A stretch of DNA of 13,885 bases, from contig CAYGWQ010000126.1 of the NCBI GenBank assembly GCA_964353465.1, forward strand, positions 1-13,885, in the 5' to 3' direction. This DNA comes from JAFNAG01 sp964353465 (GTDB lineage: Bacteria > Acidobacteriota > UBA6911). The position numbers and the translations under genes are program-made. A model generated the notes under the pieces. That model was not told where the DNA came from, did not search any database, and saw only the letters and a program-made list of their open reading frames with translations. Shown piece after piece: positions 6,933 through 13,774 of this stretch (positions are counted from its first letter, which is position 1; the number at the start of each line of letters is the position of its first letter).

Positions 6933-7823
6933 ATGGTTTCGGAATTTGATGAACTCCTTGCGCGTGCCCGCAGGCTCGAGTTGAAGAGCCGGTTTCTGGC
7001 CCGCTCCCAGTATGCCGGGCTGTACCGGAGCGCGTTCCGGGGCCAGGGCATGGAGTTTGCCGAAGTACGCGAGTACGCGGAAGGTGATGAGGTGCGCCTC
7101 ATCGACTGGAACGTGTCGGCGCGCCACCAATCGCTCTACGTAAAGCGCATGGTGGAAGAGCGCGAACGAAACGTCCTGCTGATATTGGATACCTCGGGCT
7201 CCCTGGCATTCGGCAGTGTGCGGCGCACCAAGTTCGACCTTCTACTGGAGATCGGCGCGCTGATGGTGCTGTCGGCGTTCTATGGCAAAGACCGTGTGAG
7301 CCTTGCGCTGGTTCGCTCTGGAGTGGAACGATTCATCCCCGCAGCTAAAGGCTGGAACCACGCCGCACGCCTGATCCGCGAACTGGCCTCCAGTGCGCCG
7401 GGAGGGTCCGCGTCCGATCTGGATTCGCTGTGGAATTTCGTCAATACTCCGGGCATTCCCCGCAGCCTGGTGGTTTTTCTGACGGATTATCAGGCGCCTC
7501 TGCAGGCTAGTCACAGCTTTGCCGCTGCATGCCGCAAGCACGAACTTGTTTTCTTCCTGGTGTCTGATCCGAGAGAATGGAGCATGCCTGGCGTCGGCCG
7601 TGTCCGGGTGCGGCATCCCGAAACCGGCCGGGTTGCAGTATTGAACACGAGCCGTGCCGCCGTGCGGCAAGAGTACGAGCAGAAAGCCCGGCAGCAGCGC
7701 TCGGCGGTGGAGCAGCTGCTGCGCAGCAGCGGCGTGGATTGGGTCGAATTGAGTACCGGGGCACACTACGAATCAACCTTGCGCCGGTTCATGCTGGCGC
7801 GTGCCACCAGGCAAAGATCCTAA
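6933..7823 (+). CDS. DUF58 domain protein (vWA-like partner of MoxR)
   Basis: A 296-residue soluble DUF58 protein; no membrane segment is seen. The DUF58 core is recognised at residues 37-75 (FRGQGMEFAEVREYAEGDE, then IDWNVSARH), followed by the vWA-like MIDAS-type motif DTSGS at 86-90. DUF58 proteins occur next to MoxR ATPases and are thought to form a complex with them, but the biochemical role is poorly defined. It begins three bases after moxR and is the last + strand gene. In many genomes further vWA/TPR genes (Bat-like) follow; here the run ends at the convergent ssb gene. The 61-bp junction has a weak CCCC/GGGG stem at 7840-7854, without a clear U-run. Confidence 0.92.
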   Translation: MVSEFDELLARARRLELKSRFLARSQYAGLYRSAFRGQGMEFAEVREYAEGDEVRLIDWNVSARHQSLYVKRMVEERERNVLLILDTSGSLAFGSVRRTKFDLLLEIGALMVLSAFYGKDRVSLALVRSGVERFIPAAKGWNHAARLIRELASSAPGGSASDLDSLWNFVNTPGIPRSLVVFLTDYQAPLQASHSFAAACRKHELVFFLVSDPREWSMPGVGRVRVRHPETGRVAVLNTSRAAVRQEYEQKARQQRSAVEQLLRSSGVDWVELSTGAHYESTLRRFMLARATRQRS

Positions 7824-7884
7824 CCCGCTTCGTCCGCAGCCCCGGCAGCAGGGGACCAACCGGTAGAGGGATAAGCGAGCCGCA

Positions 7885-8319
7885 CTAAAAAGGGATATCG
7901 TCGTCGGTTATTTCCACATCAGCCATCCCGGGCTCGGTTTCGCGGGCAGGCCGCTGGGCGGCAGCGACAGCGGTTTCCATGCCTTCCGGGCGGCTGCCGA
8001 TCAACACGATGGCACTGGCAATCACTTCCGTAGTGCGGCGCTTATTGCCGTCCTTATCATCCCACTCCCGGGTGCGAATCCGGCCTTCCACATATACCTG
8101 GCGCCCTTTGGCCAGATATCGCTTGGCTATGTCGGCAAGTTTGTTCCAGGCCACGATGTTGTGCCATTCGGTCCGCTCCTGGCGCGTCCCGCCTTTGTCG
8201 GTCCAGAAGTCGCTGGTCGCCAGGCTGAAATTGGCAACAGGCGCCCCGTCCGGCGTATAACGGGTTTCCGGATCCTTGCCCAAGCGGCCGATAAGCATGA
8301 CTTTGTTCAACGAACTCAT
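7885..8319 (-). CDS. ssb: Single-stranded DNA-binding protein Ssb
   Basis: A 144-residue SSB, which coats single-stranded DNA in replication, recombination and repair as a tetramer. The OB fold covers residues 1-108, with the usual opening LNKVMLIGRLGKDPE, W52/W58 and VYVEGRIRTREW at 76-86. A short Ala/Pro-rich linker (about 110-132) leads to the acidic tip DDDIPF (139-144), the docking motif for SSB partner proteins. ATG is preceded by GGGAG six bases away. It lies 25 bp after cpoB on the same strand, so it probably sits on the cpoB transcript, an unusual location for ssb, which usually lies near rpsF-rpsR or uvrA. Confidence 0.96.
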   Translation of the reverse strand: MSSLNKVMLIGRLGKDPETRYTPDGAPVANFSLATSDFWTDKGGTRQERTEWHNIVAWNKLADIAKRYLAKGRQVYVEGRIRTREWDDKDGNKRRTTEVIASAIVLIGSRPEGMETAVAAAQRPARETEPGMADVEITDDDIPF

Positions 8320-8344
8320 ACGATCTCCCTCTCCGTGTGCAGAA

Positions 8345-9205
8345 TTAAAATGCCGATTTTTTCTTCACGGTAGGCTTTGCCAGCTTTGCCGGGTCGATGC
8401 CCAGCCGCTCCAACTCGGTGCGTGCGAGGCCGGCTTCGGTGGCGGTCGGATACTTCTGGATCAATGTTGTGAAGTCCGCAATGGCACTGTCGTCCTGTTT
8501 TGTAGCCAGCTTGGCTTTGCCCATCTTATACAGGGCGCTGGCCACCTTGCTTCCTGAGGCATAATCGGTCACAACTTTTTGGAACGCCGAGATGGCTTCC
8601 GGATATTTTCTGCCGTTGTAATATGCCTCGCCGATGTAATACTGCGCGTCATCCGCGCGCTCATTGGTGGGAAAATTCCTGAGAAATGCCGTGAAGCCCT
8701 CGATTGCCATGTCCACATTCCCCTGGACGAGATCATTGTAGGCCTCGCTGAAGATCTGGTCGGCAGAGAGTGCCAAGGCATCGGGATTATTCCCGGCAGA
8801 TTGATAGAGGCGCGGCGTGATCGGCTTCGATTGCACCTTCATATCTGCAATCTGCTGCGCCAGTGCCGAGATCCGGGTATTGGCATCATCCATCTTGGCC
8901 GACAGTAGCTTGATTTCCTGCAGCAGGGATTGCTGCATGGTGGTGTCGCCGGAGGATTGGGTTTCCAGCACATTCGACAGCTTTCCGAGCACAAGGGAGG
9001 ACTTGCCCACCTGGTCATTCAGCTGGGTCACCAGGCTGCGGATGCTGTCAGTCCGTTCGGTGAAGGTCTTGTCGAGCAGGCTGATTTGATTCTTCAGCGC
9101 CAGGACATCCGCCTGCAGGCGGATCAACTCCTCTTTCACTCCAGCTTGGGCCGTCGACGCGACCCCCAAAAAGCCGATAATAAAAAGATAAGCGATTCGT
9201 TTCAT
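8345..9205 (-). CDS. cpoB: Cell division coordinator CpoB (YbgF), periplasmic coiled-coil and TPR protein
   Basis: A 286-residue periplasmic protein of the Tol-Pal system. CpoB (YbgF) connects TolA and peptidoglycan synthesis machinery. A signal peptide runs to Ala21 (ASTAQA). Residues 22-125 are a long heptad-rich coiled coil (for example LIRLQADVLALKNQISLLDK), longer than in E. coli. Residues 145-270 hold about three TPR-like units (AYNDLVQGNVDMAIEGF, AYYNGRKYPEAISAFQ, KLATKQDDSAIADF), closing with LERLGIDPAKL. The start at ATG 9205 has GGGAG about eight bases upstream; an upstream ATG at 9232 would place nine polar residues before the signal. The gene lies downstream of pal but is separated from it by a terminator. 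Confidence 0.9.
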   Translation of the reverse strand: MKRIAYLFIIGFLGVASTAQAGVKEELIRLQADVLALKNQISLLDKTFTERTDSIRSLVTQLNDQVGKSSLVLGKLSNVLETQSSGDTTMQQSLLQEIKLLSAKMDDANTRISALAQQIADMKVQSKPITPRLYQSAGNNPDALALSADQIFSEAYNDLVQGNVDMAIEGFTAFLRNFPTNERADDAQYYIGEAYYNGRKYPEAISAFQKVVTDYASGSKVASALYKMGKAKLATKQDDSAIADFTTLIQKYPTATEAGLARTELERLGIDPAKLAKPTVKKKSAF

Positions 9206-9234
9206 GGGCTTCTCTCCCGTGAAGGTTTGCATGC

Positions 9235-9263
9235 ATTATTTCACAGGTACAGCAAGGCTTCAA
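9235..9263 (-). promoter_or_regulatory. Candidate sigma70-type promoter for cpoB-ssb
   Basis: Read on the minus strand, TTGAAG (4 of 6) is followed after 17 bases by AATAAT (5 of 6). Transcription would start near 9228, leaving a short leader of about 23 bases before cpoB. It lies just downstream of the pal terminator, which makes a separate cpoB-ssb transcript plausible. Confidence 0.45.
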
Positions 9264-9275
9264 TCGGCCGGGCAC

Positions 9276-9314
9276 AAAAAGGCCGGAGCCGGATGCAGAG
9301 CATCCTCTCCGGCC
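9276..9314 (-). terminator. Intrinsic terminator after pal
   Basis: On the minus strand a GC-rich stem GGCCGGAG/CTCCGGCC (9307-9314 with 9281-9288) encloses a second helix, GGATG/CATCC, and is followed at once by TTTTTG. This is a textbook rho-independent terminator and should end the tol-pal transcript. On the plus strand no U-run follows the stem, so it acts in one direction. Confidence 0.88.
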
Positions 9315-9338
9315 GATACTTTCACCGTCCGATCACAA

Positions 9339-10109
9339 TCAGCGCATCACAAAGTGGGCGCACCGATTCTGCTTCCATGATTCTTCATCGTGGCCTTGTG
9401 CGAAGGGGCGTTCCTCGCCATAACTTACAGTATCGATACGGGCGGGATCGACTCCCTGGGCGATGAGAAATTCCTTTGCCGCGCTGGCACGGCGGTCGCC
9501 CAGGGCAAGGTTGTATTTTTCAGAGCCGCGCTCATCACAATGCCCCTCGATGGTGAAGCGGATGTTCCGGCGCTCATTTAGGGCGCGAGCATTCTGGATC
9601 AAAGTCTGGCGTGCATCCTCGCGGAGCTCGTAGCTGTCATAGTCGAAAAAGACATCCTTAATCATCTCCGTGAAGACCTCGGCGTCCGTCAAGGGAGGAC
9701 GCGAGGGCGGGGCGATGGCCCCCTTTTCCGCGCTCACAGTAATGCGCACCTCGGCATCCGCCACACCACCCGGACCCGATGCCTTGGCACGGTAAGAGAT
9801 CGAGGAAGAAGGCTTCACCGTGCGGCTGCCGGTCGCTTCTACCGTGCCGATCCCGCCGTCGATGGTGACTTCTGTCGCGTTGGTCGTGCGCCACGAGAGC
9901 GTCGATGACTGGCCGATCTCGATCGCCGCGGGCGAAGCGGTCAAGGAGATCGTCGGAGCCGGCGGCGTCGTCGGCGTCACCGCAGGGGGTGGCGGCGGGG
10001 CCGCTGCCGGCGGCGGTGCGGCCACCTTTTTGGAACATCCGGTCCCCGTAACGGCTATGCCTGCCAGAAGAAGAACGATTACGGCCAGCGGATACAGAGA
10101 TTTTCTCAT
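9339..10109 (-). CDS. pal: Peptidoglycan-associated lipoprotein Pal with an inserted Ig-like domain
   Basis: A 256-residue outer-membrane lipoprotein that holds the outer membrane to peptidoglycan. The signal ends at Cys25 (VTGTGC), the likely lipidated residue. A Pro/Ala-rich linker (29-52) is followed by a beta-sandwich Ig-like domain at about 53-127 (ISLTASPAAIEIGQSSTLSW), absent from E. coli Pal. The OmpA/Pal domain is at 148-256: VFFDYDSYELR, EGHCDERGSEKYN and LGDRRASAAKEFL. Asp192 and Arg207 match the two residues that bind diaminopimelate. The final NRCAHF carries Cys250 where NRRAHF is usual, so Cys191 and Cys250 might interact. AAGGAGG sits nine bases before ATG. Ig-bearing Pal proteins are, from general knowledge, found in Acidobacteriota-like bacteria. 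It is followed by a strong terminator. Confidence 0.93.
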   Translation of the reverse strand: MRKSLYPLAVIVLLLAGIAVTGTGCSKKVAAPPPAAAPPPPPAVTPTTPPAPTISLTASPAAIEIGQSSTLSWRTTNATEVTIDGGIGTVEATGSRTVKPSSSISYRAKASGPGGVADAEVRITVSAEKGAIAPPSRPPLTDAEVFTEMIKDVFFDYDSYELREDARQTLIQNARALNERRNIRFTIEGHCDERGSEKYNLALGDRRASAAKEFLIAQGVDPARIDTVSYGEERPFAQGHDEESWKQNRCAHFVMR

Positions 10110-10198
10110 GAAATGGGCCTCCTTCTCACTCGGTAACAGTTTTCAATGTAGCGCGTAGGAGTGATCCATCATCATCCAACAACGCCATCGGCTACTAT

Positions 10199-10227
10199 AT
10201 CATAAGCTCCAGTGGTGCCGGTGGAAA
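10199..10227 (-). promoter_or_regulatory. Candidate internal promoter upstream of pal
   Basis: In the 150-bp gap between tolB and pal, TTTCCA (4 of 6) is followed after 17 bases by TATGAT (5 of 6). Transcription would begin near 10192, with a leader of about 80 bases before pal. An internal promoter for extra Pal synthesis is plausible because Pal is made in excess of the Tol proteins. I see no terminator hairpin with a U-run in this gap, so read-through from tolB is also likely. Confidence 0.35.
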
Positions 10228-10259
10228 ACGGCATCTGCTGCTGGTTTTTGGCCTATCTT

Positions 10260-11600
10260 TCAGTTTCGGCGCACATATCCTCCCCATGCCGGACAGGTAT
10301 TTGTCCCCTGGCTCGTAACCATGCGCAACTCGGGATTGATGGTGTCGGCGAGCATGATGAAAATCTGCTCACTTCCCGTGCGATTGGACTGAAACGCCAG
10401 ATGGCGGCCGTCGGGGCCCCAGGAGGCACACTCATTGCTGCCGGCGTCGCTCGTAAGCTGCCGGATCTGCCCTGTACTTACCTGTGCGATATAAATGTCG
10501 TAGTTCTCGGCCATGCGCGGCTTCCAGTGAAACGCAATCCATCGGCCATCGGGAGACCATGCGGGCGAGTCTGCATCACCTCCTTCCTTCACGATGCGCC
10601 GTACATTCGCCCCATCCGTGTCGCAGATGTATATCTGGGGTGTGCCGTCGCGGTTAGATATAAATGCGATCTGATTGCCGGATGGCGCCCAGGTAGGGGA
10701 TTGGTTGAGGGCGGAGCTGTTGGTGATGTTGCGCCTCTCCGATCCATCCAGTTTCGCGATATGGATATCGATGTTTCCTTTCGAATCTCTCAACGCAAAT
10801 GCCAGCCGGCCGCCGTCCGGGGAGATCATGGGCGTTGAGGTCATGGAGTTGAATATCGGGAAGGGAAGGCGGGAGCCATCCAGATAGGAGTGGATGTTGA
10901 TCTCCGGCTTTCCGGTCCGGTAGCTGACAAAAGCCAGCTTCGAATTGTCCGGAGACCAGGTGGGAAAGAGATTCAGGGATCCGTTGCGCGTAAACGCACG
11001 CGGATCATATCCGTCATAATCCATCACATAAATCTCTTTTGCACCGCCCCGCCGCGAGGTGTATGCGATTTTTGTGGAGGAGATCCCGCGCGAAAGGCCG
11101 GCGGTCAGCTTGGTGACGATCTCGTCGGCCCAACGGTGCGCAATGGAGCGCACCTGGTCGATGTCGCCTGAAATGCGCTGGCCGAAACTCATCGAGCGCT
11201 GCTTCATGTCGTAGGTGCCCAGCTCCGCGCGCAGAATGCCGCCATCGATCTCGACCGTGCCTGCGGTGAGAAAGCTGACCTTGAAGGGGAGAGTGCTCCA
11301 GTTTTCATAGTTAATATCCTCCGCACGCACGATGGGTTGCAGCGGATAAAAGCTCTTCCCGGCCATGGTGAAGAATCCTGAGAATTTCAAGTCAGCCCAT
11401 AGCACTTCATTGAAGGCTTTTAGGATCGCAGAGAGTTCTCCAGCCTGTTCGGATCTGAGCGGCTGCACATCAGCCGCCGCCAGGATTAACTCTTCCCCGG
11501 GCGTAGGCCGGATGATTACCTGGGATTTGTCCTGTATGCCCCGCGAGGGGATCGCCAGCAGGAGAAGCAGGGTAGCAAACAAAAGTTTTCTAGGGTGCAT
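10260..11600 (-). CDS. tolB: Tol-Pal system beta-propeller protein TolB
   Basis: A 446-residue periplasmic protein that binds Pal and shuttles between it and TolA. An N-terminal signal (residues 3-21) precedes the TolB N-terminal domain at about 25-170 (including LKAFNEVLWADLKFSGFF). A six-bladed propeller covers 175-440, with repeated WSPDG/SPDG-type turns (FPTWSPDNSKLAF, MISPDGGRLAF, SPTWAPSGNQIAF, SPAWSPDGRWIAF, CASWGPDGRHLAF, CPAWGG). The order and length match TolB. The start ATG 11600 lies one base after the upstream stop, with AAGGAG close by; an upstream in-frame start at 11657 would add 19 residues before the signal and overlap the upstream gene. Its 3' end is 150 bp from pal. Confidence 0.94.
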   Translation of the reverse strand: MHPRKLLFATLLLLLAIPSRGIQDKSQVIIRPTPGEELILAAADVQPLRSEQAGELSAILKAFNEVLWADLKFSGFFTMAGKSFYPLQPIVRAEDINYENWSTLPFKVSFLTAGTVEIDGGILRAELGTYDMKQRSMSFGQRISGDIDQVRSIAHRWADEIVTKLTAGLSRGISSTKIAYTSRRGGAKEIYVMDYDGYDPRAFTRNGSLNLFPTWSPDNSKLAFVSYRTGKPEINIHSYLDGSRLPFPIFNSMTSTPMISPDGGRLAFALRDSKGNIDIHIAKLDGSERRNITNSSALNQSPTWAPSGNQIAFISNRDGTPQIYICDTDGANVRRIVKEGGDADSPAWSPDGRWIAFHWKPRMAENYDIYIAQVSTGQIRQLTSDAGSNECASWGPDGRHLAFQSNRTGSEQIFIMLADTINPELRMVTSQGTNTCPAWGGYVRRN

Positions 11601-11601
11601 C

Positions 11602-12450
11602 TCACTCCTTAGACGCGGATAACTGCTTGTCCGGCGGATAGACGAATTGGCACACAAACTGCAGCGGCTTGCCGCGCAACGCCGGTGGCGGCGGCTCCAG
11701 CGGATTCGAGGCCCGGATCGCCCGCTCGGCAGTCAGGTCCAGGGCCTCATTGCCCGAGGATTTTTCCTTTTTGATGTCGTAGATGCGACCGTCGCTTCCA
11801 ACCGTGAAACTATAGACGATTTCGATGCGCTGCTGAATATCGACCGGCTTGAGCCATGCCTTGCCGATCCGTGACTCCACGGCTTGTGCATACCAGGAAT
11901 CAAACATGCCTCCCGATCCCGAGCCTATGGATACCCCAAGGCCGCCCCCAATTCCCCCGCCCGCGCCGCCCGCCGCGCCGCCGCTTCCCCCCGCCCCTTT
12001 CGCACCGGCAACCGGAATTACGGCGGTCGTGGGCGCAGGAGCGGTTTTCGTCGCCTTGGCGGATTCCGGTTCCGCGGCCTTCTTGCTGCTCCTGGGCTTT
12101 GTTGAATCGGGCATGGGAACCGCCTTGACGGCTTCCTCTTTCTTGTTCTCCTTTTTGGCCGGCTTCTCGGCCGGCAATGCCGGAGGCTGCGGCGTCGTCG
12201 CAGGCTTGATCAATCCCTCGCCGCCGCCAAGGTTGTCCGCTACTCCCACGATATAAGACTCCCCTCCCGTGCCTCCCCCCGGGCCCGTCCCAATCCGTAT
12301 CGGGGACAAGTCAGGCATGAAAAGCGGCGCGGCGATGAAAAAGGCCAGCAGCAAAACGTGAATGGCGATGGAGACAAGGAATGCCCGTCCATACCTCTCA
12401 TCGATGAGGGGCAAATCGAGCAGAGTTCCTCGTGGCGAGGTATGGCGCAT
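11602..12450 (-). CDS. TolA/TonB-like energy-transducing protein
   Basis: A 282-residue inner-membrane-anchored periplasm-spanning protein placed where tolA sits in the tol operon. A single TM helix is at about 24-46 (LVSIAIHVLLLAFFI), with the helix His31 typical of TolA/TonB anchors. The middle is disordered and repetitive: Pro/Lys/Glu-rich at 85-145, and Gly/Ala-rich at 150-182. The C-terminal domain (about 185-272) is TonB-C/TolA-like, with VESRIGKAWLKP and the IVYSFTVGSDGRI strand. It lacks the long Ala/Lys helical domain of E. coli TolA and is much shorter. The stop is one base before tolB. It could be named TonB by similarity search, but operon position argues for the Tol role; I leave the symbol empty. 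Confidence 0.85.
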   Translation of the reverse strand: MRHTSPRGTLLDLPLIDERYGRAFLVSIAIHVLLLAFFIAAPLFMPDLSPIRIGTGPGGGTGGESYIVGVADNLGGGEGLIKPATTPQPPALPAEKPAKKENKKEEAVKAVPMPDSTKPRSSKKAAEPESAKATKTAPAPTTAVIPVAGAKGAGGSGGAAGGAGGGIGGGLGVSIGSGSGGMFDSWYAQAVESRIGKAWLKPVDIQQRIEIVYSFTVGSDGRIYDIKKEKSSGNEALDLTAERAIRASNPLEPPPPALRGKPLQFVCQFVYPPDKQLSASKE

Positions 12451-12460
12451 AACCTCAGGA

Positions 12461-12886
12461 CTATCTCTTCTGCGGTGTCTGGAACGGTCTGGTGACGAGC
12501 TTTAGCTCGCTATAACCAGCACCGCGCACAATATCGATTACGGTCACAATCGACTCCCACTTCACGGACCTGTCCGCCCGCAAGTAGATAGGATCTTTCG
12601 GACCCTTCATATCCTTCTTGAGACGCCCCGGGAGGCTGGAGATATTTATCTCAGCGGAACCGTAATAAAGTATTCCCTCCCTGCTGATGGAGAGCACAAC
12701 GTTGTCAGCCGGATTCGTCTCGCTGGCGGCTCTGGTCTCCGGCAACTGAACGTCAATACCCGTCTGCAGGATCGGCGCCGTCACCATGAAAATGATGAGC
12801 AGGACCAGCATGACATCAACGAGCGGCGTCACGTTGATCTCCGACAGGGAAGTGGCCGTCCGGCCCTGGGGTGTGGTGAATGCCAT
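12461..12886 (-). CDS. tolR: Biopolymer transport protein TolR/ExbD family
   Basis: A 141-residue inner-membrane protein of the proton-driven TolQ-TolR motor. A single TM helix covers residues 18-40, and the essential pore aspartate is Asp24 in INVTPLVDVMLVLLIIFMV. The periplasmic domain follows, with DRSVKWESIVTVIDIVR near the C-terminal end. Length matches ExbD/TolR. Its ATG shares one base with the tolQ stop (TAATG), and its stop is 10 bases before the TolA-like gene. ExbD cannot be excluded on sequence alone; the neighbours tolB and pal decide for TolR. Confidence 0.93.
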   Translation of the reverse strand: MAFTTPQGRTATSLSEINVTPLVDVMLVLLIIFMVTAPILQTGIDVQLPETRAASETNPADNVVLSISREGILYYGSAEINISSLPGRLKKDMKGPKDPIYLRADRSVKWESIVTVIDIVRGAGYSELKLVTRPFQTPQKR

Positions 12887-13614
12887 TAGCCGAAGCTCCT
12901 CTCGACGAGGTTCAGAAGCTCGATCGAGAAATCGTCCATTTCGGCAGCAATGTTCTTGATACTGTGAACGAACTGGTTGTATGCGATCACGGCCGGGATG
13001 GCGGCAAACAATCCGGCTGCAGTTGCGACCAGGGCTTCGGAAATCCCCGGAGCCACCGCCTGGATCGACGCCGTTTTCACCAGCCCGAGCTCGTGGAAAG
13101 CATTGATAATGCCCACCACCGTGCCCAGCAGCCCGATGAAAGGAGTGACCGCTCCGGTAGTGGCCAGCCAGCTCATATTCCTCTCAAGCACAGAGATTTC
13201 CGCTGTCGCAGCCCTCTGCAGCGAGCGCTGGATGCCCGCCAGGTTTCGCTCCGTCAGTAGCAGGTGACCGGGATTGCCGGAGCCTTCCCTGGTCTTCGAG
13301 CTCTGGAGCTGCGCATTCAGCTCCTGATAGGCTGCCGTGAAAATGCCTGACAAGGGGGTACCACGGTAGTGCTCACAGGCAATGTTCACCTCGCTGAGGC
13401 GGGCACTCTTGCGGAAAATCGCCACGAATCCACGGCTCTGACGCTCTATTTGGCGGAATGTGAGCCACTTTCTGACCATGATGGTCCAAGAGAGAAGAGA
13501 AAATAACAGCAGGAGAGCCAAAATGACCTCTGCGAATGGGCTCATCCGCAGAACCAAGTCCAGGAAACCTCCGCTGCTCGGAGGATCTGATTGAAGCGCT
13601 AAAGTCCAAGTCAA
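12886..13614 (-). CDS. tolQ: MotA/TolQ/ExbB proton channel family protein TolQ
   Basis: A 242-residue protein (from the chosen TTG) with three predicted TM helices at about 27-46, 150-172 and 190-215, the fold of TolQ/ExbB. TM2 carries TTGAVTPFIGLLGTVVGI and TM3 carries EALVATAAGLFAAIPAV; Thr165 and Thr198 match the pore threonines of E. coli TolQ. With TolR it forms the proton-driven stator that energises the Tol system. The start is uncertain: no ATG lies before the first TM helix in a good context. TTG 13614 gives a normal length and starts at TWTLALQSD. The frame stays open back to an ATG at 13785, but the added 57 residues are Cys/Arg/Gly-rich and unlike TolQ. The next in-frame ATG inside the gene (RMSPFAE) would remove 23 residues and leave TM1 intact, so it is an alternative. 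Confidence 0.92.
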   Translation of the reverse strand: MTWTLALQSDPPSSGGFLDLVLRMSPFAEVILALLLLFSLLSWTIMVRKWLTFRQIERQSRGFVAIFRKSARLSEVNIACEHYRGTPLSGIFTAAYQELNAQLQSSKTREGSGNPGHLLLTERNLAGIQRSLQRAATAEISVLERNMSWLATTGAVTPFIGLLGTVVGIINAFHELGLVKTASIQAVAPGISEALVATAAGLFAAIPAVIAYNQFVHSIKNIAAEMDDFSIELLNLVERSFG

Positions 13615-13672
13615 GTTTAGAATGATTCTTTCCCCCCAATTTAATTTACGATGAACACGCCCATAACGTGCA

Positions 13673-13701
13673 GAAGTAACATAGCTTACAGGCAATGTCA
13701 A
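13673..13701 (-). promoter_or_regulatory. Candidate promoter for the tol-pal operon
   Basis: On the minus strand a perfect -35 box TTGACA is followed after 17 bases by the weak -10 TACTTC. Transcription would begin near 13665, about 50 bases before the likely TTG start of tolQ. A 12-bp palindrome ATGATTTATCAT (13728-13739, plus-strand reading) sits just upstream and could be an operator or chance. The weak -10 box keeps confidence low. Confidence 0.35.
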
Positions 13702-13774
13702 ACACTCTTCTCTCTCCGTTCCCAGGCATGATTTATCATATCCGCCGCCGCGGGCTTCCCACCAGGATGCAGGC

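Noticed and set aside
7840..7854. Bidirectional terminator at the convergent junction
   Set aside because: Only a 4-bp CCCC/GGGG stem without U-runs is seen, too weak to call.
10212..10838. Plus-strand frame opposite the tolB 3' end
   Set aside because: Antisense shadow of the TolB propeller repeats; no domain or ribosome-binding site.
11849..12256. Plus-strand Pro-rich frame opposite the TolA/TonB-like gene
   Set aside because: It mirrors the Gly/Ala-rich codons of the real gene on the other strand; no independent support.
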